Assembly (NCBI RefSeq): GCF_027579695.1
Contig: NC_083571.1
Span: 85,387,888-85,451,887, forward strand
Direction: 5' to 3'
DNA: 64,000 nt
Source: Neoarius graeffei
Taxonomy: Eukaryota; Chordata; Actinopteri; Siluriformes; Ariidae
The number at the start of each line of letters is the position of its first letter. The first letter of the stretch is position 1. This document shows, piece by piece, positions 1 through 41,577 of the stretch. The translations under genes and the position numbers were made by a program. Under the pieces are notes generated by a model, which worked only from the letters and a program-made list of their open reading frames with translations, did not search any database and was not told the DNA's origin.

Positions 1-100
1 AAAACCACAAACGAACACCAACTTGGACGTGAAGGTGAGAGCCGCATGACGCCAGGCAAAGAGCCGCATGCGGCTCGCGAGCCGCGGGTTGGCCACCTAT
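1..100. repeat. Possible hAT terminal fragment
   Basis: The GC-rich end reads CGAGCCGCGGGTTGGCCACC, which resembles the terminus of a common fish hAT family (outer end like CAGGGGTGGCCAAC). It is cut by the window edge, so this is tentative. Confidence 0.3.
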
Positions 101-102
101 GC

Positions 103-478
103 TTTAGAAGAAACCTTTGTCACATGCACACTTCAAGCACAGTAAAATTCATCCTCTGCATTTAACCCATCTGAAGCAGTGAACACACGTGTGTGCACAC
201 ACACTCAGAGCAGTGGGCAGCCACACCAGAGCACCCGGGGAGCAGTCAGGGGTCAGGTACCTTGCTCAAGGGCACCTCAGCCCAAGGCCGCCCCACGCCA
301 ACCTAACTGCATGCCTTTGGACTGTGGAGGAAACCGGAGCACCTGGAAGAAATCCACACGGACACGGGGAGAACATGCAAACTCCACACAGAAAGGGCCT
401 CGCCGGCCACTGGGTTCGAACCCGGAGCCTTCTTGCTGTGAGGCGACCGTGCTAACCACTACACCACCGTGCCGCCCC
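103..478 (-). repeat. V-SINE copy, long-tail subfamily
   Basis: On the minus strand it has a tRNA-like head with A box (GGTGTAGTGGTTAGC) and B box (GGTTCGAACCC), the V-SINE core (GTTTGCATGTTCTCCCCGTG), then a different tail containing the GGGTTAAATGCAGAGGA stretch. The tail differs from the (GAGAT)n-ended subfamily elsewhere in the window. Confidence 0.75.
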
Positions 479-776
479 GTAACAAAGGCGCGTGCAGACT
501 TGTCGCTTATCTGTACCGACTTGCATAAAATACTTTTTGAAATAGATAATATAAATCACAATTCCACCTTACCTTTGAATAGTTTTAGACCAAACTTCGT
601 CGGCTCTTTAGTGCTTTTAGGAGCAGTGTTTTCCTTCAGAATTTCTAATCCTTCCTCGCTTACGGTGACGAAGCAAATGGCCGCCATTTTGCCGAGTCGC
701 TTGAGGTGATTATCAAGAAATAGTTTGAATTTCTCAACCAATCAACACGTGATTTTTCTATAATCAGCTGTGTATT
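479..776. other. Intron sequence without recognised content
   Basis: AT-rich MYSM1 intron between the SINE and the Tc1 element. I see no exon or repeat signature in it. Confidence 0.4.
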
Positions 777-984
777 TACAGTGTCTTGCAAAAGTATTCA
801 TCCCCCTTGGTGTTTGTCCTGTTTTGTCGCATTACAAGCTGGAATTAAAATGGATTTTGGAGGGTTAGCACCATTTGATTTACACAACATGCCTACTACT
901 TTAAAGGTGCACATTGTTGTTTTATTGTGACACAAACAATAATTAAGATGACAAACAGAAATCTGGAGTGTGCATAAGGCCATT

Positions 985-2155
985 ATTAAAAATGTTCTGT
1001 TTCCGAGCCACCGGCCGGGTGAGTGCAGTTTGTGTGGTTGAAATTTTTTTTTTTTTAATGCCGGTTTTTCGACATTTTTTTCGGGTTCGTAAATCTAAAA
1101 TCAAACTTGACATTTACGCATTCCCAGGGCTTTCCACTAAGGCTCATACTAGCCAGCCATGACAAATAAGTAGCCAGTCGGGGGGAGTAAACACAAAATA
1201 AACTCCTGTGCACGCAGTTCCCAGGATTAAATGTATTTTCCACAGACCATTTATTTATTCACTTTACTCAAATACAAAGTAAAATGGCAGTAAATCTTTC
1301 TTTTCTTGCGTATTGCATCATGAGGCGTTCCTGGCTTGTAAATCTCTTATTTTCGGTGCATGACACATTCACGCAGCTGAGCATGCTATGAATTAACAAC
1401 GACAACGGTCTGCAGTGGGGCTACACAATTAAACACTCAGCGAACATTTCTCCATTTGTGTATGAAAATACACTCCAACCACTCAGTTTGGTTTCATTTA
1501 CAACCAACGGTGTCTTTTGATGCCAGCACGTAATTGAACGAGAGAAGACTGGTTTACCGGAGACAAAATAAGCGTTCTCTGCTTCTGTTCCCTCCGACAC
1601 ACTACTGCCTCCGCCGAGTGTGCGCGTACTCTGAACTGAATCAGCTCTGCGCATGCGCCGTGCGGCACAAAAAAAATGGCAGCCACCATGAAGGAAGGCG
1701 ATCCGGAGTTTTCAAACATTTGCTTAAGTGTGAAATTGCAAAATGGTATTCTAGCGAACAACAAAATAGTAAAGATTCAGACAAACAAATCATTCAGTGA
1801 TCATTTTAATAGTGTAATTTCATCCGAACTAGGCCTAACGGTCGATTTAGAACTACAAAAAGTCCGTGTGTCGGACATTTTAAGTACCTTTGTAAAAGTT
1901 TTGCAAATGTTGCAGTCAGCATTTAAAATGCTAACAAAGTTTTTGTACAAGTTTCAGTTGATTAAACTGTCATTTTATTAAATGTGTCTGCTTTTGTAAT
2001 AAAAAAAAAGTACTGAAAGAAAAAGCAAACACAGCATTGTGATTTCTTATCCATCCATCCATCCATCCATATATTAAAAAAAAAAAATCCCTCCCTCCCG
2101 ACTGAAAATTTTTTTGCTCACCCGGTGGACAGGAAACGGATTTTTTTTTAAGGAT
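985..2155. mobile_element. Unclassified insertion in Tc1-A
   Basis: The Tc1 sequence is interrupted here. The insertion has related ends: GTTTCC..CCACCGG..GGGTGAG on the left and its diverged inverse on the right. Inside, a CpG-rich stretch near 1610-1700 leads into an ORF starting MAATMKEGDPEFSN (1676-1981), perhaps a first exon of the autonomous form. Exact ends and target duplication are not certain. Confidence 0.45.
2049..2070. repeat. (ATCC)n microsatellite
   Basis: Five or more tandem ATCC units inside the unclassified insertion. Confidence 0.8.
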
Positions 2156-2165
2156 GGCCCAAGTG

Positions 2166-2390
2166 TCAATACTTCGTCGAGCCACCTTTTGCTACAATTA
2201 AAGCTGCAAGTCTCTTGGGGTACGTCTGTATTAGCTTGGCACATCTAGCCACTGGGATTTTTGCCCATTCCTCAAGGCAAAACTGCTTTGACTCCGAGTT
2301 GGATGGGTTGTGTTGGTGTACAGCAATCTTTAAGTTATGCCACAGAGTCTCAAGTGGATTGAGGTCAGGGCTTTTACTAGGCCATTCCAA
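2166..2390 (-). pseudogene. Tc1-A transposase, C-terminal remnant
   Basis: Begins MEWPSKSPDLNPLETLW, the region of the third catalytic acidic residue of the DDE domain, and ends AKGGSTKY, a usual Tc1 C-terminus. The rest of the transposase is missing. Confidence 0.8.
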
Positions 2391-2723
2391 GACATTTAAA
2401 TGTTTCCCTTTAAACCACTCCAGTGTAGCTTTAGCAGTATGTTTAGGGTCATTGTCCTGCTGGAACGTGAACCTTCATCCCAGTCTCAAACTTGTGGCCG
2501 ACTCAAACGGATTTTCCTCCAGAATTGCCTTCTATTTAGTGTCCTCCATCTTTACTTTGTAGAGCCACCTTTTGCTACAATTACAGCTGCAAGTCTCTTG
2601 GGGTATGTCTCTGTTAGCTTAGCACATCTAGCCAATGGGATTTTTTTGCCCATTCCTCAAGGCAAAACTGCTCCATCTTGATTATTGTTTGTGTCACAAT
2701 AAAACAACAATCTGCACCTTTAA

Positions 2724-3452
2724 AGGAACAGTCCACCGTACTTCCATAATGAAATATGCTTTTATCTGAATTGAGACGAGCTGCTCCGTACCTCTCCGAG
2801 CTTTGCGCGACCTCCCAGTCAGTCAGACGCAGTCAGACGCGCTGTCACTCCTGTTAGCAATGTAGCTAGGCTCAGCATGGCCAATGGTATTTTTTGGGGC
2901 TGTAGTTAGATGCGACCAAACTCTTCCGCGTTTTTCCTGTTTACATAGGTTTATATGACCAGTGATATGAAACAAGTTCAGTTACACAAATTGAAACGTA
3001 GCGATTTTCTATGCTACGGAAAGTCCGCACTATAATGACAGGCGTACTAACACCTTCTGCGCGCTTCGGCAGCGCATTGATATCTGAGCTCCGTATCAAT
3101 GCGCTGCCGAAGCGCGTAGAAGGTGTTAGTACGCCTGTCATTATAGTGCGGACTTTCCATAGCACAGAAAATCGCCACGTTTCAATTTGTGTAACTGAAC
3201 TTGTTTCATGTCACTGGTCATATAAACCTATGTAAACAGGAAAAACGCGGAAGAGTTTGGTCGCATCTAACTACAGCCCCAAAAAATACCATTGGCCATG
3301 CTGAGCCTAGCTACATTGCTAACAGGAGTGACAGCGCGTCTGACTGCGTCTGACTGACTGGGAGGTCGCGCAAAGCTCGGAGAGGTACGGAGCAGCTCGT
3401 CTCAATTCAGATAAGAGCATATTTCATTATGGAAGTACGGTGGACTGTTCCT
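2724..3452. mobile_element. TTAA foldback MITE, copy 1
   Basis: A nearly perfect palindrome of about 350-bp arms beginning AGGAACAGTCCACCG, with a short spacer near 3085 (CTGAGCTCCG). It is flanked by TTAA at 2720-2723 and 3453-3456. TTAA targets are used by piggyBac and Kolobok elements, and I cannot say which one moved it. Small ORFs here are only palindrome artefacts. Confidence 0.9.
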
Positions 3453-3737
3453 TTAAAGTGGTAGGCATGATGTGTAAATGAAATGGTGCTAACCCTCCAA
3501 AAATCCGTTTTAATTCCAGCTTGTAATGCAACAAAACAGGACAAACACCAAGGGAGATGAATACTTTTGCAAGACACTGTATACTAATATTCTATAACAT
3601 CAAGCCCAGACATGTCTTAATGCTTATGTGGTACAGCATGAAGATGGAAATGATTGTGATGTGAAAATGCAGATCATTTATCAGACATATTGAACTTATA
3701 GTTATTTTCAAATGTTTTTCTTCCTCCCCCTCCACAG

Positions 3738-33862
<30,125 letters not shown>

Positions 33863-34140
33863 CATTCATCTGAGCTGATGAGCACCTAAGTTATTAATGA
33901 GAGCCCCTGTTGTTGCACATACTAATATAATTCAGCTGTATTTTCCAGTAAGACCAGTAATCATTTGCAAATGACTGTACCTCATGTTGATATATAATTG
34001 TGGCAGCAATTAAATCTCATTGCAACAACGCAGATGTACTGAAAGCTAGTCAGTGCTAAACAAGGATAGTGTGTTATCTAGCGAAGAGTTTTGTACTTTC
34101 TCTCTCCATTATTTGTCTATTGATCCATTTATGTCCTCCA
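33863..34140 (+). other. MYSM1 3' UTR
   Basis: AT-rich unique-looking sequence after the stop codon. An ATTAAA at 34009-34014 is a plausible polyadenylation signal. No better AATAAA is seen before transposon sequence begins at about 34155. Confidence 0.5.
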
Positions 34141-34439
34141 TTTAACTGCTAACAAACAGCAAACACTCAATCAGTAGGATTTCTTCACCCTACAGTGTTA
34201 AGACCCTCCCTGTTCTACCATCCCAAAGATGTTCGACTGGATTTGGATCCGGTAACTGGGAAGGCCACTGAAGAACGTTGAACTCATTGTCATGTTCATG
34301 AAATCAGTTTGAGATGACGTTTGCTTTGACATGGTGTATTATCCTGCTGGAATGGTAAATTGCAGCTATGGAGGGATGCACATGATCAGCAACGATACTC
34401 AAATAGACTGTGGCATTCAAGTGATGATTGACTGATATA

Positions 34440-36023
34440 CAGTTGTGTTCAAAATAATAGCAGTGTGTTTAAAAACGTGAGTAAAGCTCAAAATCCTTAT
34501 AATAGTTTTTATTTCCATGCATTGGGAACAATGCACATTATATTCTACATCAAAACATGAAGAAAAATGTATCAATATTTTAATTACTTTACAGAAAATG
34601 AAGAAAAATGAACATTGGGCTGTTCAAAAAATAGCAGTGTCTGCATTTTTCATTACAAACTCCAAATATTTACTGTATAAACTGAAAAAATCTTAAGGAT
34701 TTAGTATTCCTGTGAATCACTAAACTAATATTTAGTTGTATAACCACGTTTTCTGAGAACTTCTGGCACTTGTGAACAGGTATTCCAGCCCAGGATGATT
34801 TGACAACATTCCACAATTCCTCTGCATTTCTTGGTTTTGCCTCAGAAACAGCATTTTTGATGTCACCCCACAAGTTTTCTATCGGATTAAGGTCCGGGGA
34901 TTGGGCTGGCCACTCCATAACTTTCATTTTGTTGGTCTTGAACCCTGATGCTGCTCGCTTACTGGTGTGTTTGGGGTCGTTGTCTTGTTGAAACACCCAT
35001 TTCAAGGGCATTTCCTCTTCAGCATAAGGCAACATGACCTCTTCAAGTATTTTGATATATGCAAACTGATCCATGATCCCTGGTATGCGATAAATGGGCC
35101 CGACACCATAGTAAGAGAAACATCCCCATATCATGATGCTTGCACCACCATGCTTCACTGTCTTCAGAGTGTACTGTGGCTTGAATTCAGTGTTTGGGGG
35201 TCGTCTGAAAAACTGTCTGCGGCTCTTGGACCCAAAAAGAACAATTTTACTTTCATCAGTCCACAAAATGTTTTTCCATTTCTCTTTAGGCCAGTCGATG
35301 TGTTCTTTGGCAAATTGTATCCTCTTCAGCACGTCTTTTTTTTTAAACAGTGGAACTTTGCGGGGGCTTCTTGCTGATAGATTAGCTTCACACAGGCATC
35401 TTCTAATTGTCACAGTACTCACAGGTAACTTCAGAACGTCTTTGATCACCCTGGAGCTGATCATTGGCTGAGTCTTTGCCTTTCTGGCTATTCTTCGATC
35501 CATTCGAATGGTAGTCTTCTGTTTTCTTCCACGTCTCTTTGGCTTTGCTGTCCATTTTAAAGCACTGGAGATCATTTTAGCTGAGCAGCCCATCATTTTC
35601 TGCACTTCTTTACAGTATACGTTTTACCTCTCCAATCAACGTTTTAATCAAAGCACGCTGTTCTTCTGAACAATGTCTGGAACGTCCCATGTTTCTCAGG
35701 TTTTCAGAGAGAAATGGATGTACAACATGTGCTGGCTTCATCCTTACATTAGGGCCACCTGACTGACATCTGTTTTTTCACAGAATGAATGATCTCACTA
35801 ATTAAACTCCACACTGCTATTATTTTGAACACGTCCCTTTCACTTAATTATTCGATTACACAGACTCAGGAGCATGCATATCATGAATGTTGGGTCTGTT
35901 GGTTTTCTATGACTCTACTACACCTACTGGTAAATTATTTGCCATGTAGTAATATAATTTCCACCAAAAACAGTGATTGATCTGGTTAGTCGTGTTGGAC
36001 TGCTATTATTTTGAACACAAGTG
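34440..36023 (-). mobile_element. Tc1-like element D, nearly intact
   Basis: Inverted ends CAGTTGTGTTCAAAATAATA and CACTTGTGTTCAAAATAATA, flanked by TA (34438-34439, 36024-36025). About 1.58 kb, full family length. Confidence 0.92.
34670..35690 (-). pseudogene. Tc1-D transposase, 311 aa open after one frameshift
   Basis: The reading starts MGRSRHCSEEQRALIKTL at 35690, shifts frame near 35615, then runs open for 311 codons from 35605. It has a DNA-binding region with the basic stretch [10 protein letters not shown], then [13 protein letters not shown] (Asp 1), [11 protein letters not shown] (Asp 2) and [11 protein letters not shown] (Glu). All three catalytic residues are present. The N-terminal frame break, and an altered C-terminal tail, make it a pseudogene as read, though one of the least damaged here. 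Confidence 0.88.
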
Positions 36024-36025
36024 TA

Positions 36026-36548
36026 CAGTACCAGTCAAAAGTTTGGAAACACCTTCAAATTCGATGTTTTTATTTTTTTCCCTACATTGTAGAACAATAC
36101 TGAACTCATCAAAACTATGAAATAACATCTGGAATTATATGGTAAACAAAAAAAGTGTTTAAAAAAAAAGCATGTTTCATCTTTTAGATTCTTCAAAGTT
36201 GTCACTATTTATCTTGATAACAGTTTTGCACACTACTGGCATTATCTGAACCAGCTTTGTGAGGTAGTCACCTGGAATGCTTCTCAATTAACAGGTGTGT
36301 CTTGACAAAAATGGAATTTCTTGCAGCCTTAATGCTTTTGACACCATCAACTAATAAAGAGTAAATAATAAAAATGCAGTAAATAGCCCTGTTTGACAAC
36401 TGTAGTAATCCATATTATGTCAAGAACCACTCAACTAAGTAATGAGAAATAACAGTCATTACTTTAAGACACAAAGTGTCTTGTAGTTAATTAAAATAAA
36501 GAAAAAACATCGAATTTGAAGGTGTTTCCAAACTTTTGACTGGTACTG
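36026..36548. mobile_element. Tc1-F MITE, compact copy 2
   Basis: Ends CAGTACCAGTCAAAAGTTTG on both sides, 523 bp, no coding capacity. It directly abuts Tc1-D, the two sharing one TA at 36024-36025. It serves as the unfilled reference for 27010-32232. Confidence 0.88.
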
Positions 36549-36623
36549 CAAGTCCAAAACGTGTCAAGAAAACATTCCCCGCACCATTACACCACCTCCA
36601 CCAGCCTGGACTGTTGACACAAG

Positions 36624-36833
36624 TCAGGCTGGGTACATGGATTCATTCAGGCACCAAATTCTGACCAGGACACCGGTGTGCCGTAGCAGAAATTGAGGTT
36701 CATCAGACTGGGCTACATTTGTCCAGTCTTCAACTATCCAGTTTTGGCAAGCTTCTGCCCTCTGCAGCATCAGCTTTCTGTTTTTGATGAACAGAAGTGG
36801 AACCTGATGTGGTCTTCTGCTGTTGTAGTCCAT
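36624..36833 (-). pseudogene. Tc1-E transposase remnant
   Basis: Reads LLFIKNRKLMLQRAEACQNW and VAQSDEPQFLLRHTG, a diverged Tc1 catalytic core start (SDE in place of the usual WSDES). The short piece at 37080-37406, with SARQAGLSISITADLL, is its DNA-binding part. Confidence 0.7.
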
Positions 36834-36894
36834 TCCCTTTATGGTTCAATGTGCTGTGCATTCTGAGATGCTTTTGTGCTCACTACAGTTGCAC

Positions 36895-36991
36895 AGGGGT
36901 GGGTTTCCCAAAAGCTTCTTAATGCTAAGAGCAGCTTAACTAGGAGAGTGAGTGTTCATTGTGCTATGATGCTTTTGGGAAACCCACCCCA
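36895..36991. mobile_element. Short foldback MITE (GGGGTGGGTTTCCC ends)
   Basis: About 97 bp with ends GGGGTGGGTTTCCCAAAAGC in inverted orientation. Related copies lie at 37046-37164 and 51180-51296. Confidence 0.75.
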
Positions 36992-37045
36992 GAGTGGTAA
37001 TCCGAGTTATTGGAGACTTTGTCAGCTCTAACCAATCTGTGTAGT

Positions 37046-37164
37046 TTTTCCCAAAAGCATCGTAGCACAAAGATCATCGTTAAATGGTAGCGCGAGCAAC
37101 ACAATGAACACACACACTCCTAGTTAAGATGCTCTTAGCGTTAAGAGGCTCTTGGGAAACCCAC
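37046..37164. mobile_element. Short foldback MITE, second copy
   Basis: Starts TTTTCCCAAAAGCATCGTAG and ends CTTGGGAAACCCACC. Same family as 36895-36991, slightly longer inside. Confidence 0.7.
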
Positions 37165-37476
37165 CACTGGCCATTCTCGGTTTCTTTATTACGCCAGTCT
37201 GAGTAAACTCGAGAGACTGTTGTGTGTGAAAATTCCAGGAGATCAGCAGTTATAGAAATACTCAAACCAGCCTGTCTGGCACTAACAATCATACCATGGT
37301 CAAAATCACAGAGATCACATTTTCCCCCTATTTTGATGGTTGATGTGAACATGACCTGAAGCTGCTGGTCTGTATCTGCATGATTTATACATTGCACTGC
37401 TGCCACATGATTGACTGATCAGCTAGTGCCATGAATGTGTAGGTGTACAGTTATTAATAAAGTGCTCAGTGAGTGT

Positions 37477-37761
37477 TCTCTGTATTATACAGTATTAGCA
37501 TCACTCTGTTAGCAGTGCTGATGTCATGAAGGACGATACGCAGTAGTATACTTTTTTTTTTTAATGTTTGAAGGTCTGAGTGTCTTGAATCATTATTGTG
37601 GAACACTTTATGGTTTTGTAATAAAGTAATTATTTTGGAGCCACTTCGTTTATTTTTATGGCCTGAGAGTCATCTGAAGACAGACTACAAGTGAAAAATA
37701 CAGTGTTCATGGTATGGAAATTGTAGAAATGTGGTGACTGCTGTTCATTCAGACAAATTAG
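37477..37761. other. Intergenic, nothing recognised
   Basis: AT-rich spacer between Tc1-E and Tc1-C copy 2. Confidence 0.4.
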
Positions 37762-39645
37762 TACATCCCCGATTCCAAAAAAGTTGGGACAAAGACACAA
37801 AGTACAAATTGTAAATAAAAACGGAATGCAATGATGTGGAAGTTTCAAAATTCCATATTTTATTCAGAATAGAACATAGATGACATATCAAATGTTTAAA
37901 CTAAGAAAATGTATCATTTAAAGAGAAAAATTAGGTGATTTTAAATTTCATGACAACAAATCTCAAAAAAGTTGGGACAAGGCCATGCTTCCCACTGTGA
38001 GACATCCCCTTTTCTCTTTACAACAGTCTGTAAACGTCTGGGGACTGAGGAGACAAGTTGCTCAAGGTTAGGGATAGGAATGTTAACCCATTCTTGTCTA
38101 ATGTAGGATTCTAGTTGCTCAACTGTCTTAGGTCTTTTTTGTCGTATCTTCCGTTTTATGATGCGCCAAATGTTTTCTATGGGTGAAAGATCTGGACTGC
38201 AGGCTGGCCAGTTCAGTACCCAGACCCTTCTTCTACGCAGCCATGATGCTGTAATTGATGCAGTATGTGGTTTGGCATTGTCATGTTGGAAAATGCAAGG
38301 TCTTCCCTGAAAGAGACGTCGTCTGGATGGGAGCATATGTTGCTCTAGAACCTGGATCTACCTTTCAGCATTGATGGTGTCTTTCCAGATGTGTAAGCTG
38401 CCCATGCAACACGCACTAATGCAACCCCATACCATCAGAGATGCAGGCTTCTGAACTGAGCGCTGATAACAACTCGGGTCGTCCTTCTCCTCTTTAGTCC
38501 GAATGACACGGCGTCCAGTGGCGGCTTCTGAATGAATTTTTTTTCGGGGGGGGGCAATTTTCCCCCGTTATGTCTACACGGACCATAAATGTCCACAGGA
38601 CTGAAGTAAATTGACCTAGGCAGCAAGTCAACTGTTCTACAGAATGTTCTGTAAATAGATTTTGTACTTCAAACTCCATGACCAGCAAGAATTTTACAGA
38701 CTGTGCAACTTAAGGACAAACAGGAAAGTGCACTTACTGTAACAAAACATTGTAAATAGTTGGCTAACATAACAATAGCAGTTGAATAAATAGATGAGTG
38801 GATCTTTAGATCTTGCAATTACTGGTATTTACTAAGGATATTACCAAAGTGCTAACTCTCAGAGCAAGTGTGGCAAATATAAAAATGCACATTGAAAACA
38901 TCAAAAGTGAACGGATTCTGTGACTGTGTGTGTGAGAGAGAGTCACGAAGTCAACCAAACCCAGAAGAACACCACGGTGACTGGAGCCCTCAGTTTCGTC
39001 TTTGCCTTGTAGAGCTAACTCGAATACTCCACAAAATTTCACGCATTGGATGAGCCGGTTTAATATGTGCCTGTTCTTGCTCACCTCATCGTTGTGTAGC
39101 AATGTTCACTCTCCCAAAAGCCGAAAATTTCAGGCAGCTGCCCATGTGAATTTTTGACTCATGTTTTTTAATTTTCTCCGACAAATGATGCATGTCTGAA
39201 ACTCCAGTGACAGTCCAAGCAGTGTTGTCCGTGGAGCCACCTCCAGGGTGGAAAGTAAGCAGGGGGAGCAGAAACCCGCTGAGGCGTCCTTGCAGCCAGC
39301 TCGCCAGGATTTGCGCTGGGACCATGTTGAAGTAAAACCTTGAGTATATGATTTCCCCCTTCGTCGAAATTTGTTTTATGTTTAGATTTGGTCAAGGGGG
39401 TCCAGTTTGTTTTGTTGCCAGTTTAGCTCGATTTGATCGCTGACTAAATGGAACTTCTTTTAAGGACCGCACTGAATTGCTTTCCGCATCCATCTCACCT
39501 CAGAAACTGAGCGGATCGAACGCAACTTTGCCGCGCTTCGCAGTGACGTAAGCACGTTAGGGCAAGCCCCCCCCCCGGAACCCATAGAGATTGCATTGAA
39601 GTGTCAGTCAGCAGAAAAAAAATATATTAACATGGGACTCTATCA

Positions 39646-40528
39646 TAGCCTGGCAAGCCAGACTAAATGTGAATATTTAGTCTGGCCTCGATCCGGAGAC
39701 ATTTCCGAAGCGGGTAGGAGGAACAAACCGCTGTCTTTCAAACTGTCTCTGTGCGTATAGGCCAACGCTCTGACCAATCAGCGCAACAGTGACTGTGACG
39801 TAGTCAGAGCGACAGAAAGCAGTGGGGGAGACCTTGAAATAAATAATTTTTCAAAATGCGTATTAATTAATAAACAGGTTCTAGAGATTAAGAAGTTTGG
39901 AGATAATGACCACAAGTTTGGAGTCTGTACCACATACACATTTTTTCCAAGTGTTTTTCAAGGGTTTGCTTAAACTGTTTTTGAGAGTTTTTATTTAGTG
40001 GTGTTTGGTGAAATAATTTCCCTTAAATTTAAAATAACGGGAAAATAAGAAACAATCAAAAAGTAATGTTTCAAAGCTGTTTATTAATTCTTCGTACTGC
40101 ACAAACTAGCCCCATCCTTTTGGCTACGAGCGGAGCCAGCTGGTAGATCAGACTTTTGCCATAGCCGGTCGGCAAAACAGCGAAAACGTCCTTCTTGAAA
40201 AGGAATGAGCGGAGAGCCTCTTCCTGCTCATGTTTCAACGAAAACTCCAAGTCTAATTCTTCTAAAACTGATTCCAAAGCGGAGTCAAACGCGCGCTGTT
40301 CACTAGCCGTAGCCATCTTTCCTGCTGTGCTTTCTCCAGCGTCGCGCAGCTTTGTTGTCACTCCTGCAAAAGCCCGCCCAAAGAATCCAAACAAAAACCT
40401 TGCGTTGTGATTGGCGGGCACGATTTGATGCCCGGGGTGTTTTTGTTTATATGGTGCGAGGCTAGACCCACTCGCTAGGCAAAAAATATTTTTGGCCGCT
40501 AGGCGGGTGGGTCTAGTTTACTAGGCTA
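39646..40528 (-). mobile_element. RecQ-fragment element, copy B (883 bp)
   Basis: Ends TAGCCTGGCAAGCCAGAC and inverted TAGCCTAGTAAACTAGAC (an 18-bp imperfect inverted repeat). A perfect 9-bp duplication ACTCTATCA flanks it (39637-39645, 40529-40537). A hairpin (GCCAGACTAAAT and its inverse) lies just inside the left end. Confidence 0.92.
40071..40316 (-). pseudogene. RecQ-like helicase first exon, Walker A (copy B)
   Basis: Same reading as the exon at 27961, with one visible change in the P-loop (GYGKS for GCGKS). Translation starts at 40316 (MATASEQRAFDS). It ends after about 80 residues with no further helicase motif. Confidence 0.8.
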
Positions 40529-41577
40529 ACTCTATCAGTGAACTCTTGGGCGATTTTCAACGTAACTGAAATCGCCCCAAAAGGGGCGGTACTCTAGAAG
40601 CAAGCCCACCCTGATTGGACAATGATACCCAGAGACAGATTAAAACGGCCTCGAGCGGTGCTGGTGAAAGTTTGTTTTAAAAAAAGAAAAAAAAAATTTT
40701 TTTTTTTCGTTTTGGCAGTGCGTCGCCCAATCGCCCTTATGCACCAGCCGCCCTTGACGGCGTCCCTGATTTCCATAAAGAACTTCAAATTTTGATTCGT
40801 CTGACCACAGAACAGTTTTCCACTTTGCCACAGTCCATTTTAAATGAGCCTTGGCCCAGAGAAGACGTCTGCGCTTCTGGATCACGTTTCGATACGGCTT
40901 CTTCTTTGAACTATAGAGTTTTAGCTGGCAACGGCGGATGGCACGGTGAATTGTGTTCACAGATAATGTTCTCTGGAAATATTCCTGAGCCTATTTTGTG
41001 ATTTCCAATACAGAAGCATGCCTGTATGTGATGCAGTGCCGTCTAAGGGCCCGAAGATCACGGGCACCCAGTATGGTTTTCCGGCCTTGACCCTTACGCA
41101 CAGAGATTCTTCCAGATTCTCTGAATCTTTTGATGATATTATGCACTGTAGATGATATGTTCAAACTCTTTGCAGTTTTACACTGTCGAACTCCTTTCTG
41201 ATATTGCTCCACTATTTGTCGGCGCAGAATTAGGGGGATTGGTGATCCTCTTCCCATCTTTACTTCTGGGAGCCGCTGCCACTCCAAGATGCTCTTTTTA
41301 TACCCAGTCATGTTAATGACCTATTGCCAATTGACCTAATGAGTTGCAATTTGGTCCTCCAGCTGTTCCTTTTTTGTACCTTTAACTTTTCCAGCCTCTT
41401 ATTGCCCCGTCCCAACTTTTTTGAGATGTGTTGCTGTCATGAAATTTCAAATGAGCCAATATTTGGCATGAAATTTCATTGTGAATACAATATCAGTTTT
41501 TGAGATTTGTAAATTATTGCATTCCGTTTTATTTACAATTTGTACTTTGTCCCAACTTTTTTGGAATCGGGGTTGTA

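Larger units (their letters stand above)
779..3579 (-). mobile_element. Tc1-like element A with two insertions
   Basis: Inverted repeats of roughly 190 bp begin CAGTGTCTTGCAAAAGTATT, flanked by TA (777-778 and 3580-3581). It carries the C-terminal part of a transposase at 2166-2390, a partial tandem duplication of that stretch (about 2563-2690), an unclassified insertion (about 985-2155), and a TTAA foldback MITE inside the right repeat (2724-3452). Confidence 0.85.
34155..37476 (-). mobile_element. Old Tc1-like element E with four insertions
   Basis: The right end AATAAAGTGCTCAGTGAGTG matches a widespread fish Tc1-type family. The left end is diverged near 34155. The element is broken by Tc1-D (34440-36023), a Tc1-F MITE (36026-36548) and two short foldback MITEs (36895-36991, 37046-37164). 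Confidence 0.65.
38516..40756. mobile_element. hAT-like element (2.24 kb) in Tc1-C copy 2
   Basis: Left end CAGTGGCGGCTTCTGAATG and inverted right end CAAGGGCGGCTGGTGCATAA. A perfect 8-bp duplication ACGGCGTC flanks it (38508-38515, 40757-40764). No hAT transposase motif seen. About 880 bp is a later RecQ-fragment insertion. Confidence 0.88.
37941..41311 (-). pseudogene. Tc1-C copy 2 transposase, interrupted
   Basis: The N-terminal part (40991-41311) begins MTGYKKSILEWQRLPEVK. It continues through NTIHRAIRRCQLKLYSSKKK to VLWSDESKFEVLYG near 40800, where the hAT-like element enters. The C-terminal part (37941-38336) has FQHDNAKPHTA (Asp 2) and CSPDLSPIENIW (Glu). The pieces are in correct order and the catalytic residues survive. 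Confidence 0.88.
37764..41575 (-). mobile_element. Tc1-like element C, copy 2, split by a hAT-like element
   Basis: Ends match copy 1 (CCCCGATTCCAAAAAAGTTG), flanked by TA at 37762-37763 and 41576-41577. The hAT-like insertion at 38516-40756 breaks it. The LINE target site is unoccupied here. Confidence 0.93.

Noticed and set aside
1676-1981. A host gene starting MAATMKEGDPEFSN
   Set aside because: It lies wholly inside an insertion in a Tc1 element and has no splice partners in view. Treated as a transposon exon remnant.
2941-3235. Mirror-image 74-aa open frames on both strands
   Set aside because: They arise from the palindromic TTAA MITE and recur at 58958-59252. Not genes.
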